Shown: piece by piece, positions 1 through 8,306 of the stretch
How positions within the stretch are numbered: position 1 is the stretch's first letter
Layout: every line of letters starts with the position of its first letter
From: an uncultured Lachnospiraceae bacterium
Lineage (GTDB): Bacteria > Bacillota > Clostridia > Lachnospirales > Lachnospiraceae
Direction of reading: 5' to 3'
NCBI GenBank assembly: GCA_947626285.1
Contig: CANQRR010000016.1
Coordinates: forward strand, 1 to 60,722
Length of the DNA stretch: 60,722 bases
The notes under the pieces: generated by a model
The model's database searches: none
Seen by the model: the letters and a program-made list of their open reading frames with translations, nothing else
Told to the model about the DNA's origin: nothing
Made by a program: the position numbers and the translations under genes

Positions 1-143
1 AATCAAATCCTAACACAGAAAAAGGTGCTTTCCTATTTTTATCTGTTCTTTTTCCTACAAAAACTTTACCCTAGCCAGAACCATAGAGCAATTAAAGTCT
101 GAAATGGATAAGATCACCGCATAATCTGGAGGGCATAGATTGC

Positions 144-461
144 ATGGGTACATATGACGAAATGGAAAAAATAATGAAGAGACTGTCCGAATTGATAATA
201 GACGAACTCGACAGGAAAAATCAAAGCTGTTTGAAATTCGCGGAACTGTGTGGCGTTGGGAGAAATATCATGTCAGATATAGTGAATAGGCAGAAAACGG
301 ACGTAAGGCTTTCAACTATAGTCAAGATATGTGAAAACTCTGGGATAAAAATAGAAAATGTCTTTTGCGACTGCCGCATAGACAAGATGATAAACAACGC
401 GGTCATATCAATAAACGGCACAAAATATAGTATGAAGCCAATCAAGTCAAACAAAATATAG
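144..461 (+). CDS. XRE-like helix-turn-helix protein
   Basis: A 105-residue protein. Residues about 25-70 read as a Cro/CI-type helix-turn-helix (SCLKFAELCGVGRNIMSDIV, then a recognition-helix region with RLSTIVKICENSGI). A short basic tail follows. A GGAGGG ribosome site lies about 10 bases before the ATG. The gene is followed after 35 bases by an HExxH protein on the same strand, an arrangement seen in phage repressor/ImmA-type pairs. The repressor role is inferred only from fold and context. Confidence 0.6.
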   Translation: MGTYDEMEKIMKRLSELIIDELDRKNQSCLKFAELCGVGRNIMSDIVNRQKTDVRLSTIVKICENSGIKIENVFCDCRIDKMINNAVISINGTKYSMKPIKSNKI

Positions 462-496
462 TACATATCCAACAATCAATAAGAAAGGTGCCACAA

Positions 497-1090
497 ATGA
501 CAAATAAGGAAGATATAAGAAATTTGTATGATGCATGGTGGAACAATCGAACGCCAGAAGAATGTGCCCTGCACTATATGTGTTATGAATATGAAGAAGA
601 ATACTTCGAAGATATGCTACTTAAAGATGATTCGCTACTAAATGACATAATCGCAACAGTTTCAGAATGTACAGACGGAATTTTTTTAGGCATAGATGGT
701 TGTTTGCGACTATATATTGTAGATGATAGTGATTTCTACGGCTGTTATTATGGGAATGAGTGCAAAATAGAGATTAACAGAAAATATTTAACTGATAAGA
801 GCGTAATACTCCATGAACTCATACATTTTTATGAGCATCTGCTTGAAAAAGAGCAAAAACCATTTATCCGGGAATTGCTTGTATTAGAATTATATAACAA
901 ACTCTCAACATCAATACCGGACTTAAAAGAACATATCTTTAAGCATTGTGAGTTATACAGTTATACAAAGACATTTCAAGAGAGTGGCGAACATGGAGTT
1001 TTATTCTTTCTTAAAAGTCTTGATTTAGATATTCGTTGCGGTTTCCCCCTCGGCACCGTATGCGGATATGGCAGAAATGAACAGTTCTAA
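497..1090 (+). CDS. HExxH putative metalloprotein (ImmA/IrrE-like position)
   Basis: Protein of about 197 residues. The ATG at 497 is preferred over the in-frame GTG at 488 because AAAGG at 484-488 gives normal spacing only to the ATG. The sequence ILHELIHFYEH holds an HExxH zinc-protease motif, but I see no convincing family match outside it. Lying after an XRE gene, it could act like ImmA-type proteases that cleave repressors. That is inference from position and one motif. Residues 1-90 are acidic and unrecognised. Confidence 0.5.
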   Translation: MTNKEDIRNLYDAWWNNRTPEECALHYMCYEYEEEYFEDMLLKDDSLLNDIIATVSECTDGIFLGIDGCLRLYIVDDSDFYGCYYGNECKIEINRKYLTDKSVILHELIHFYEHLLEKEQKPFIRELLVLELYNKLSTSIPDLKEHIFKHCELYSYTKTFQESGEHGVLFFLKSLDLDIRCGFPLGTVCGYGRNEQF

Positions 1091-1092
1091 TT

Positions 1093-1130
1093 AAAAAGAC
1101 CGCTGCCCTCTTGTTTGGTAACGGTCTTTT
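1093..1130 (+). terminator. Intrinsic terminator after the HExxH gene
   Basis: AAAAAGACCG and CGGTCTTTT form a 9-bp stem ending in a T run three bases after the stop codon. The A run on the other side means it could also work leftward. Confidence 0.7.
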
Positions 1131-1145
1131 CTATGGTTTTATATT

Positions 1146-1191
1146 TGTGTGCTACCTCATGTGTGCTACTTGTGTGCTACGTGTGTGCTAC
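1146..1191. repeat. Four direct copies of TGTGTGCTAC
   Basis: Copies start at 1146, 1160, 1171 and 1182. They lie in a gene-free stretch (1131-1437) between the rightward left-end genes and the leftward lysis module. This stretch also has an imperfect inverted repeat (GGGCTTCCG / CGGAAACCC near 1206-1240). Short direct repeats at a module border resemble arm-type binding sites of tyrosine integrases, but no full-length integrase is in the window, so the attachment-site reading is only a possibility. Confidence 0.5.
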
Positions 1192-1437
1192 GTGGCAAAA
1201 TTTAGGGCTTCCGCCGACAATTTACGTCAACGGAAACCCTTGATTTTACGCTATTTCTTAAAATTTGCCCGCTTTCGCCGCTTCTTCGACAGAAACCGTG
1301 AGCATTGAAAATACGGCACTTTATATCGTTTTGGGTGCTAGGCGGGTGCTGATAAATAACCTCTATTTCAAGTTATCTTGCTCTATCTCCGTTTATTGAA
1401 CTCTACTATATTATTATGCGCTTTCCGCACCGTTCTG

Positions 1438-2772
1438 TCAACATTTACGCAGATATTTCATAGAGCAGAATCCAGTAATGCCGTTCGCCACCACAAGTAG
1501 CCACTTTGTTCCTGATACCGCCGTATAGAACCCATAGCACCGCGCCGTGGTTCCGTTCGGCAGCGTTCCGAGGCTCTTTTTTGATGTACCCGCGCCGGAC
1601 CGTATGTTCAGCGCCGATGCCGTGACCGTATATGTACCGGCAAGAGATGTGTCTTTGCTCTTGGCACTGTCGATCTTTACGCTGCTCGGCGTTGCCGGTG
1701 TTGGTGTGACCGCCGCAGCACTTCCTGACGCTTTTGATCCACTGTCGAGTACTACAACCGTATGCCCCTTGCTCTTTGTCACGAGAATATCCCCTCTCAG
1801 GAGATAGTCAGAGGACTTACAGTATTTATCTTCCGTCAGCTTGTCAAACTTCCCTGTTGACACGAGTACGCTTGCCTCAGATGCCGTGTTAAACGCTCCG
1901 GCACTGATACCGGCATACATGACGCAGTTTCTCACAGCCTCAGAACAGTCTACCTCCACCTTTGACGTTACCTTTGCCGCATCATACCCATACGGCTTTG
2001 CCGCCGTTGTCAGAGATGTCCTATGATTCTGGCAGTACCCAATATTGTCATTGGCGCATATGCTCTCCATGTTGTGAGCGATCTTCTCTCTTACCACAGC
2101 GTCCTTTGCCCGGAGTACAACCCACCCCTTAGAATGGAGATACCATGCCTGTGTTGATACTTCCTTGCCGTTCTGGTCCCCGGCAGCGCCGCCGTTAATG
2201 CCGCCGTTCTCATTACTTCTCGCGCTCCCGACTCTTACGGTCTTTGCCGCCGCCACGGTCTTTTTTGCGGCGTACTTATCATAATAAGCCTGTCCGTTTG
2301 CCGCCCGTTTCTGCTTTACCGCCGTTCCCTGATCTTTCGGGCGCTCAAACCCTGTCAGTACTGAGTCTGATGCCTCTTTAACAGAGGTTGCGCTTTTCAG
2401 CACGTTCCATACCTTTTTGTAACTCTGCTGCATCTCAACGATCAGGAAATCAAGCTGCCCGTCCAGATCGGATATTGACTTACCGTATGACTTCATATAA
2501 TTAAGAAGATTCTGCTTACGTCCTGAACTGGTCCACTGTGCCAGCCCATACCCAACACTGTCCGAAACGAACTTCGTATACGCGCCGCTGTCAACCTGTG
2601 CTGTGTAGGACTCGTCCGTCATTCCCATTTTGTTCATATAAGAATTTTGCGCATTGTTTGAACGCAGTCCACTTTCCGCAGACAGGTTTCCCATAAGACC
2701 GGCAGCACCGAAATCATTCCCGATCTTTCCTGAGAGAAATTCCCATATCTTTTCTTCTGTTGTTTGTGCCAT
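1438..2772 (-). CDS. Multidomain endolysin: phage-tail-lysozyme, NlpC/P60-like and SH3 domains
   Basis: 444 residues. Residues about 5-165 match the phage tail lysozyme fold: a glutamate in GNLSAESGL, the GYGLAQWT block and a terminal ANGQAYYDKYA helix. Residues about 205-345 resemble an NlpC/P60 or CHAP cysteine peptidase, with VDCSEAV supplying the cysteine and KGHTVVVLD the histidine. Residues about 375-444 are a bacterial SH3 domain (ASALNIRSGAG). A muramidase/peptidase that cuts peptidoglycan is expected. It follows a run of small membrane proteins, so host lysis is the most likely role. Confidence 0.85.
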   Translation of the reverse strand: MAQTTEEKIWEFLSGKIGNDFGAAGLMGNLSAESGLRSNNAQNSYMNKMGMTDESYTAQVDSGAYTKFVSDSVGYGLAQWTSSGRKQNLLNYMKSYGKSISDLDGQLDFLIVEMQQSYKKVWNVLKSATSVKEASDSVLTGFERPKDQGTAVKQKRAANGQAYYDKYAAKKTVAAAKTVRVGSARSNENGGINGGAAGDQNGKEVSTQAWYLHSKGWVVLRAKDAVVREKIAHNMESICANDNIGYCQNHRTSLTTAAKPYGYDAAKVTSKVEVDCSEAVRNCVMYAGISAGAFNTASEASVLVSTGKFDKLTEDKYCKSSDYLLRGDILVTKSKGHTVVVLDSGSKASGSAAAVTPTPATPSSVKIDSAKSKDTSLAGTYTVTASALNIRSGAGTSKKSLGTLPNGTTARCYGFYTAVSGTKWLLVVANGITGFCSMKYLRKC

Positions 2773-2790
2773 GTAATCGCCTCCTTATCA

Positions 2791-2835
2791 AAATGAGCCG
2801 GGTGCGCATATCATCACACTCGGCTCACTGGCTCT
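2791..2835 (-). repeat. Hairpin repeat of the AGAGCC-TGAGCCGG family (copy 1)
   Basis: On the minus strand GAGCCGAG and CCCGGCTC close a stem-loop preceded by AGAGCCAGT and followed by ATTTTGAT. Related copies lie at 23832-23884 and 26311-26360. This copy sits between a holin-like peptide gene and the endolysin gene. It may be a weak terminator or RNA-processing hairpin. Confidence 0.5.
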
Positions 2836-2929
2836 AAAACGTATTGTAGAATGTCTGGATTGCTGAAACGGCAGCCGCAGCGCCAAGTATCAACAGTCCT
2901 CCGACTAATACCATAGCAATCGTTATCAT
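2834..2929 (-). CDS. 31-residue membrane peptide
   Basis: Starts with MITIAMVLVGGLLILGAAAA and is almost entirely one hydrophobic helix. Its ATG overlaps the stop of the upstream membrane gene (ATGA), with GGGAGGCG as ribosome site. Overlap and position just before the endolysin suggest a holin-complex or lysis accessory peptide. No family is recognised. Confidence 0.6.
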   Translation of the reverse strand: MITIAMVLVGGLLILGAAAAVSAIQTFYNTF

Positions 2930-3243
2930 TTGTCGCCTCCCATATAACTCTGTATCTGCTTGATCGCCTGAATAACCTTGTCATATCCGTTTGTGGCTAC
3001 TAAGAAACTCAGATACATAAGGGCGATCAATTCAACGGCTACCTTTGCGTTGAGTGCCGTTTCCGTCCATATCATATATCCGGCTGATAACGCTGCAGAA
3101 ATAACAACAGACGTTATTGCCGCCATGATGTTCGCGGAGTAGTTTGCACTATGCTTGTCGAGAATCGTCTTGATCCCCTCAACCGTAAGATTGGTAAGTA
3201 CCGATACAACAAGTAAAGCAATAATCATAAATTCCATAGACAT
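2926..3243 (-). CDS. Holin-like membrane protein
   Basis: 105 residues with three hydrophobic stretches (about 3-20, 38-58 and 68-85) and a charged C-terminus ending QSYMGGDK. Size, topology and position one gene from the endolysin fit a phage holin, which forms the membrane lesion that triggers lysis. The family was not identified with certainty. Confidence 0.65.
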   Translation of the reverse strand: MSMEFMIIALLVVSVLTNLTVEGIKTILDKHSANYSANIMAAITSVVISAALSAGYMIWTETALNAKVAVELIALMYLSFLVATNGYDKVIQAIKQIQSYMGGDK

Positions 3244-3255
3244 AATAATTCCTCC

Positions 3256-3621
3256 TTATCCTTGTGCCTCTGTCTGTTCATTGTTGCACTCATAATTGAG
3301 CGGTGTGGAAAAACTCAGCTTGTTCTTCTCGAATATGTTCATCACGGTATTTGTCGCCAGATATACGATAATCGGGGCGACTATCTCCCTCACTATCGTA
3401 CTTGACACATCTACCACTGGATCAAGGCCCATCATGGCAAGCACATAGGACCACGATGTAAGTACCATTCCGTGTAAGATAACACACGTTGTTACAAACT
3501 TCGCATAGGTATCAATGCTTACCCTGCGTTTCCTTTTCTGGCGTACTATTCGCATATGTGCAAAGTAACCTATGAACACACCCACGGCAAACGCCGCTAT
3601 CATCTCAACCATCAGACACAC
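3256..3621 (-). CDS. Membrane protein of the lysis module
   Basis: 121 residues: an N-terminal membrane helix (MVEMIAAFAVGVFIGYFAH), a basic RQKRKRR stretch, two further hydrophobic segments around 45-65 and 80-97, and a polar tail. It overlaps the upstream gene by 17 bases, suggesting coupled translation. Likely a holin, antiholin or other lysis membrane factor. Confidence 0.6.
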   Translation of the reverse strand: MCLMVEMIAAFAVGVFIGYFAHMRIVRQKRKRRVSIDTYAKFVTTCVILHGMVLTSWSYVLAMMGLDPVVDVSSTIVREIVAPIIVYLATNTVMNIFEKNKLSFSTPLNYECNNEQTEAQG

Positions 3622-3943
3622 CCTCTTTCTTCTTACACGGCGGCTCTGTCGGCAGCTTTTTCAGGTCCTCTATCAGATCGGTTGCCACATCATTCCCTCC
3701 GAGAGCGTGATAAGGCACATACATTCTGATAGCGTTCTCGCGGGCGTATATAGGGCAGTACCCCTTTTCACTCCACTTGTTATAGGTTTCGACAATACCA
3801 TTCCTCAAAAGAGCCTGAACGCCGTTAGCGATTGCATCATTCTTTAAGTGCTGAGTATGTAAAACCTTTGCAAATACTCCCATGCCGCTTATTATCAGTC
3901 CGAAAAGGACCTCGATCCAATACTTCACGATAAATTCCACCAT
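3605..3943 (-). CDS. Single-pass membrane protein, lysis-module type
   Basis: 112 residues. Residues 8-27 form a membrane helix (WIEVLFGLIISGMGVFAKVL). The rest is soluble and contains ARENAIRMYVPYHALGGND, a block I associate with conserved small proteins beside holins in Firmicutes phages. Exact function is unknown. Ribosome site GGAGATAAC. Confidence 0.55.
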   Translation of the reverse strand: MVEFIVKYWIEVLFGLIISGMGVFAKVLHTQHLKNDAIANGVQALLRNGIVETYNKWSEKGYCPIYARENAIRMYVPYHALGGNDVATDLIEDLKKLPTEPPCKKKEGVSDG

Positions 3944-3947
3944 AACG

Positions 3948-4148
3948 TTATCTCCTTATCTGTCTAAGCCTATGTTCTATGATGTCAAGCTGCCTGTCCG
4001 CACTCAGCCTCATTTCTGCCAGTTCTTTCTCCACTTTCTCGGAAAGTTCCATCTGTGCGATAACCTCAGCTTGCATCTTGGTTATATCGACAAGGGCATT
4101 TGTTACTGTACAAAGTCTGTCGATTATTTCGTATGCGTTATGCTCCAT
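3948..4148 (-). CDS. Short coiled-coil protein
   Basis: 66 residues, mostly helical with heptad-like leucines from about 20 to 60 (EKVEKELAEMRLSADRQLDI) and a basic end. It lies between the retroelement reverse transcriptase and the lysis membrane genes. Function unknown. Confidence 0.55.
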   Translation of the reverse strand: MEHNAYEIIDRLCTVTNALVDITKMQAEVIAQMELSEKVEKELAEMRLSADRQLDIIEHRLRQIRR

Positions 4149-4151
4149 TCT

Positions 4152-5171
4152 CTACCCCATTATCTCTTTCACTTGATTTTCAATCTGCTGCATGAGTCTG
4201 TATGTGTCGGCATGGCGCATTGATCCGAGTCTGCTCACATACGACCTGTTGAAAAATTCTTCCGATATTGTGCCATCTTCAAAGTTTTTGATAAGGCGTC
4301 TAAGCCTACGAATCGCACCTTTTCTCACTTTCTTCGTGGAGTTCCAATGCCTATAACCGACAAAATCAACGCCATTCTTCGCATAGACTATCGTGGTTTT
4401 CGGATTGAATGTCAATTTCAATTCTTCCGCAAGGAAAACCTCTATGCGCTCTTTCCACTCTCTCAGTTGCGCCAGATCGTCAGAAACGATAATGAAATCG
4501 TCCATATATCTCATATAATACTTGGCGCGTAGAGAGTGCTTTGCAAACACATCAACCTTATTCAGATACACGTTCGCAAACAACTGGCTTGTCAGGTTGC
4601 CGACCGGAATACCAACGCCGTCAGGGAATATCCCATTGTGGGCGATTATCGTATCAAGGATTGACAATAAATCCTGATCCTTGATGTACTTCCTGATCTC
4701 ATTCATAAGAATCTTATGGTCTACAGACTGGAAGTAGTGATGTATGTCACATTTCAGGACGTATACCGACTTTCCCTCAACCACCTCCAGATTGTATAGC
4801 CATCTCATTAGCTGATCGCTCGCCTTGTGTGATCCTTTTCCCTTGCGGCAAGCGTAGGAATGATATATAAATCTTTCCTCAAATATGGGTTCTATAAGGT
4901 TCACAATCATGTGTTGGATAACTCTGTCATAGAACGGCAGCGCCATGATGATCCGCTCTTTCGGTTCCCAAACTTTGAACACCTTATATTTCCCCGGATT
5001 GTAGCTGAGGTTTTTCAGATCGGATATTGCTCTTATAAGATTTTCCTCTCTGTTTCCCTCAAACTCCAATACCTCTTTCCTGTACCTCTTGCACTTCCGC
5101 GCTTTATTGTACGCAATCATGGCATTATCAAAGGTACATATCTTTTCCATGAGATCAGTTTTTCTTTTCAT
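4152..5171 (-). CDS. Diversity-generating retroelement reverse transcriptase
   Basis: 339 residues with the order of motifs of a DGR reverse transcriptase: RIIMALPFYDRVIQ (domain 2), VYVLKCDIHHYFQSVDH (domain 3), IPVGNLTSQLFANVYLN (domain 4, the GNxxSQ form typical of DGRs) and the catalytic YMRYMDDF. It copies the template repeat RNA at 5331-5456 into cDNA with errors at adenines, together with Avd, and the cDNA replaces the variable repeat in the target gene. No ribosome site is obvious before the ATG, so expression may rely on read-through from the leftward late transcript. Gene order target-avd-TR-RT is the usual one. Confidence 0.95.
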   Translation of the reverse strand: MKRKTDLMEKICTFDNAMIAYNKARKCKRYRKEVLEFEGNREENLIRAISDLKNLSYNPGKYKVFKVWEPKERIIMALPFYDRVIQHMIVNLIEPIFEERFIYHSYACRKGKGSHKASDQLMRWLYNLEVVEGKSVYVLKCDIHHYFQSVDHKILMNEIRKYIKDQDLLSILDTIIAHNGIFPDGVGIPVGNLTSQLFANVYLNKVDVFAKHSLRAKYYMRYMDDFIIVSDDLAQLREWKERIEVFLAEELKLTFNPKTTIVYAKNGVDFVGYRHWNSTKKVRKGAIRRLRRLIKNFEDGTISEEFFNRSYVSRLGSMRHADTYRLMQQIENQVKEIMG

Positions 5172-5330
5172 AATGATTTGCTTTCGCCATAATTTCTTTC
5201 GCTTGCGCTACTATCTGGCTTGGCTGTTGTAAATTTGCCTGAGTTTCACAGGACGGGATAACCGTCTGACTATTTTTATAAAATAATCCTTGTTGGCAAT
5301 CCTGAGATTAACCAATCTAACTGAAACATA

Positions 5331-5456
5331 GTCACAGACGCACCAGACGCCAATGTTCGTGTTGACGTTCCACGGGTAGTTGTTGCAATTCACCGTGCGC
5401 GAACCATCACGAACGCCGTTGTTCCAGTTGCCACCGGCAATCAGGGCGTGCAACCC
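5331..5456 (-). repeat. DGR template repeat (TR)
   Basis: 126 bases that align gaplessly with the variable repeat at 5976-6101. I count 14 differences, and every one falls on an adenine of the minus-strand TR, the signature of adenine-specific mutagenic retrohoming. AAC codons are dense in the homologous frame. The segment can be read as an open frame (5211-5453) but is best regarded as noncoding template RNA lying between avd and the RT gene. Confidence 0.95.
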
Positions 5457-5497
5457 ACGGCCAAACAGTGCGAATTAACAGTTACCCCAAAATAAAA

Positions 5498-5899
5498 TCA
5501 TTTCTTCTTTTCGGACTGTGCTTTCTTGATTAACCCGCCAAGGCAAGCGCCAATACAACCTAGCTGAGTTGCACAATAGCAGTACACATCATTGTTTATA
5601 GCAGAATATTTGAGATCATGTGCCAGTCTGATCTTGCGTACCAACTTTGCTTTCAGCCTGTCCGCCGTATATAGATGGCTTATTACCTTTGTCTTTTCAT
5701 ACGCCTCGATCTCGTCCATCATTTCATCTATCGTATCTCTTATCTCTTTCTGGAGAGTGAACTTCTCATAATGAGGAAGTGCCCTCATCTTCGCATGGAG
5801 ATAAACCGAAAAGTCATATGCCATCTGGTGTACTTCGGTATGTGTATAGTCCATCGTGAGCGTTGCCTGATCTTTTCCATATTTACTTTCGTATGGCAT
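5498..5899 (-). CDS. avd: DGR accessory variability determinant (Avd-like four-helix protein)
   Basis: 133 residues, almost all helical, with the region PHYEKFTLQKEIRDTIDEM typical of Avd/four-helix-bundle proteins and a basic end (KKAQSEKKK). Avd forms a barrel that binds the RT and template RNA and is required for mutagenic homing in the Bordetella phage system. It lies between the target gene and the template repeat, as expected. Confidence 0.85.
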   Translation of the reverse strand: MPYESKYGKDQATLTMDYTHTEVHQMAYDFSVYLHAKMRALPHYEKFTLQKEIRDTIDEMMDEIEAYEKTKVISHLYTADRLKAKLVRKIRLAHDLKYSAINNDVYCYCATQLGCIGACLGGLIKKAQSEKKK

Positions 5900-5936
5900 T
5901 ACACCTAACCTCCATTACACCCAACGTTTTTGTACA

Positions 5937-5959
5937 GGGGCTCGGCTTTCGCCGGCCCC
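5937..5959 (-). other. DGR hairpin/cruciform with GAAA loop downstream of VR
   Basis: On the minus strand GGGGCCGGC-GAAA-GCCGAGCCCC gives a 9-bp stem with one bulged A and a GNRA loop, 17 bases beyond the end of the variable repeat. Bordetella phage BPP-1 has a comparable hairpin/cruciform with a tetraloop at this place that promotes homing, so the same role is inferred. Confidence 0.8.
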
Positions 5960-5966
5960 AATCTGC

Positions 5967-7070
5967 TTACAGCGAGTCACAGACGCACCAGACGCCAACG
6001 CCCGTGTTGACGTGCCACGGGTAGCTGTTGCAACGCACCGCGCGCGAACCACCACGAACGCCGTCGTGCCAGCCGCCACCGGCAAGCAGGGCGTGCAACC
6101 CCGTTGCTGAGTACATCCACAACTGTCCAAATTCCTTACCCTGCATGGGATTGTACCAGTTACCGCTTGCGGCTGTCGGATCGTGGATCAGTTCGTCAAG
6201 CCACTTCCACACGTTTCCGACAAGATCGCGAACGTTCGTAGCAGAAACGGCGTTTTTCACGTTACCGCAAGTCGTTCTCGCCGTGTTGGAAGTTGCGGAC
6301 CATGCGTATGTGTTGTTACCATCTTCGCCCTGTGGAGAACCGTATGCGCCCTTGCAGAACTCAGCGTATGTAGGCAGCCTTTTCCCTACGCGCATTGACC
6401 TTTCATTGGCAACATACCAGTCAAGGCTCTCCGTACCTGTGATCGGCACAACGCCGTGCTTGCTCTGCAACCCACCGGCGCCATCGTCTGAGGACAGATA
6501 GATGTCACCCCAAAACGGACCGATGTATACCATTCCTGTCGGATCGCAAGTAGGTCTGTGCAGAAGTGTCCATACCGAGTTCGGGACGATGCCCTCATAC
6601 ACGTTTGTTTTCCAACCGCTGCCAAACTCCGCTGAGGAAGTGCTGATTGGATTACCCTTTTCATTGACCTTGCGGACAACTCCGTAGTGGAAACCGCCAA
6701 TCTTTCGGCTGTTCTCAGCAGTAAAGCCGTTCGGGAATGTCGTGTTCTTTGAAATCTTGTACTGCTCAGCCGCGAAGTTGGACGCATCTCCGCTCGTAGG
6801 ATCACAGATATAGATGCAATAGTCCTCGCCGACCTTGAAATCCTCTGCCGTGCCGTCCAGATTGCTCTTTGTCAGTGTGGTTTCTTCCGTCTTGAATACG
6901 GAACTGCCGACTGCGATCAGCACACCGGCCAGTATCGTCAACTGGCTTTCCGTTGCGGTGATAAACTTCTTTTCGCCAGTGACAACATCGGACATCAGCG
7001 CAAGTTTCGGAGTCGTGATCTTTGCGATCTCATTCTCCATGTTTTCATCATAACCGTAGAATTTACTCAT
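5967..7070 (-). CDS. DGR target: tail receptor-binding protein with C-type-lectin/FGE-like C-terminal domain
   Basis: 367 residues. The C-terminal half has formylglycine-generating-enzyme/C-lectin-fold marks: RLPTYAEFCKGAYGS, VRDLVGNVWKWLDEL and a final GVGVWCVCD strand. The variable repeat encodes roughly the last 45 residues, where AAC-derived positions now read G, H, D, G, A, R, S, H and G instead of N, D or T. The N-terminal half probably anchors it to the tail tip, being the last structural gene of the tail operon. It overlaps the upstream gene by 8 bases. Diversification would change host receptor specificity. Confidence 0.9.
   Translation of the reverse strand: MSKFYGYDENMENEIAKITTPKLALMSDVVTGEKKFITATESQLTILAGVLIAVGSSVFKTEETTLTKSNLDGTAEDFKVGEDYCIYICDPTSGDASNFAAEQYKISKNTTFPNGFTAENSRKIGGFHYGVVRKVNEKGNPISTSSAEFGSGWKTNVYEGIVPNSVWTLLHRPTCDPTGMVYIGPFWGDIYLSSDDGAGGLQSKHGVVPITGTESLDWYVANERSMRVGKRLPTYAEFCKGAYGSPQGEDGNNTYAWSATSNTARTTCGNVKNAVSATNVRDLVGNVWKWLDELIHDPTAASGNWYNPMQGKEFGQLWMYSATGLHALLAGGGWHDGVRGGSRAVRCNSYPWHVNTGVGVWCVCDSL
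5976..6101 (-). repeat. DGR variable repeat (VR)
   Basis: 126 bases at the 3' end of the target gene, matching the template repeat except at 14 template-adenine positions. The last 21 bases on the coding strand (5976-5996) are identical to TR and would contain the initiation-of-homing site. The stop codon follows within 10 bases. Confidence 0.95.
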
Positions 7071-7497
7071 TTTTCAGCTCCTCCTTGATCTGTTCCAGTT
7101 CAGCCTCAGTCATGCCAAGACTTTCATAGATTGTGTACGGCGCAGCGACCTCGATCAAATCGCCTGAAATCGTGGCAGAAAGTGTAAGCACCGTCTTTTC
7201 AAACTGAGGTTCCTCGCCCTCTTTCGGTTCGCCCTTTTCGTGTTGCACGGTTTCGATCTTGACGGTCTTGCCTCCGGCGATTGCCTTGCTGCCGGCCTTT
7301 GCCTCCGCGCAATAGTTGATAGTTACCGTTTTCTTATCTCCGCCGATTTCTACGATCTGGCACTGGAGATAATTCTGACGTTCCAGGGCGTCAATCGCCT
7401 CGGAAAGTTCTGACGCCTGAAAGGTGCCATTCTTCACAAGCTGCAAACAGTTACGAACGTCTGTAGCAGTTGCGAGTCTTTTGGGGAAATTTCTCAT
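7063..7497 (-). CDS. Tail-associated structural protein, unrecognised
   Basis: 144 residues with a helical N-terminus (NFPKRLATATDVRNCLQLVK), a beta-rich middle and an acidic helical end (TEAELEQIKEELKNE). Good GGAGGTAG ribosome site. It lies between a fibre-like protein and the DGR target with an 8-base overlap to the latter. Partnership with the target or tail fibre assembly is inferred from position only. Confidence 0.55.
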   Translation of the reverse strand: MRNFPKRLATATDVRNCLQLVKNGTFQASELSEAIDALERQNYLQCQIVEIGGDKKTVTINYCAEAKAGSKAIAGGKTVKIETVQHEKGEPKEGEEPQFEKTVLTLSATISGDLIEVAAPYTIYESLGMTEAELEQIKEELKNE

Positions 7498-7516
7498 TTT
7501 CTTCTACCTCCGTATA

Positions 7517-8305
7517 TTATTTATTGACATAACACCCTACATAGCCATCAACGAAACCAAGACCATTTCCGTCAATCAGCTTAAAGGTTTTATGTGTCAT
7601 AAGGTCTACATTACTGATGTTCACTGTTCTCGGCGCAACCATGTAACTGTCGTTCTCACATTCAAGCGTATAATCTCCCGCCTCTGTGACGTAGATAGGC
7701 TGCGTGAAATCAGTAATGCGGTATGAGTTGCCTGTCGTGGCGTTCTTCATCACGACAGCGGCGGCAGTTCCGACAGTATCTTTGATATGGATTTTAACGG
7801 CAAGGTTTTTGATGTGTGTCGTCAAATCACTTATCTCAATCTGCAGCTTACCGGCCTGATCCGCTGACAACTGCCCCTTTATCAGATCGAACCACTGTGT
7901 AAACAGATTCTCCTGATTTTCCTCGAATTGCGTGATCTCTGTCGTGTAGTCTTTCTTCATCTGCGTAACGTCTGAGTTCGCAGTAGACTTTAAGTTGTCG
8001 AGGAACACGTTGAAAGTATCAAGATCGAGGTTCGCTTTGCCTTTGAACGCCTCCTGCTGGTTCTCAAAGAACTCCGTGAAAACCTCATACAAATCTGTTC
8101 CGTTCTCCAACGCCGCCATGATCCGGTTGATTGCCTCATTGATCCGGTTCGCGTCAAGAGCACCGAAAAACGATTCATCGTACACGGTGTAGATGGTAAC
8201 GTCCTGCAGAGATATTGTGTTATCCCCATTGTCGATAAGCACATACCTTTTCAGTCCGGGCCACACCGCATCTTTATAGTCTGTTCTCAGTCTTTCCCAT
8301 GCCAT
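7517..8305 (-). CDS. Tail fibre or baseplate-tip protein
   Basis: 262 residues. The start (WERLRTDYKDAVWPGLKRYV) and the FFGALDANRINEAINRIMAAL block are characteristic of a conserved protein of Firmicutes phage tail tips. The middle (about 85-165) is coiled-coil-like, and the C-terminal part reads as a beta sandwich (ITDFTQPIYVTEAGDYTLEC). Probably a trimeric tip or fibre component. Confidence 0.65.
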   Translation of the reverse strand: MAWERLRTDYKDAVWPGLKRYVLIDNGDNTISLQDVTIYTVYDESFFGALDANRINEAINRIMAALENGTDLYEVFTEFFENQQEAFKGKANLDLDTFNVFLDNLKSTANSDVTQMKKDYTTEITQFEENQENLFTQWFDLIKGQLSADQAGKLQIEISDLTTHIKNLAVKIHIKDTVGTAAAVVMKNATTGNSYRITDFTQPIYVTEAGDYTLECENDSYMVAPRTVNISNVDLMTHKTFKLIDGNGLGFVDGYVGCYVNK

Positions 8306-8306
8306 A

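Noticed and set aside
1146-1191. CRISPR array
   Set aside because: Ten-base repeats with 1-4 base gaps; no spacer-sized intervals and no cas genes in the window.
5211-5453. Minus-strand open frame of 80 codons resembling the end of the DGR target
   Set aside because: It is the template repeat and its 3' flank. Homology to the target comes from retrohoming, there is no ribosome site, and DGR templates are noncoding RNA.
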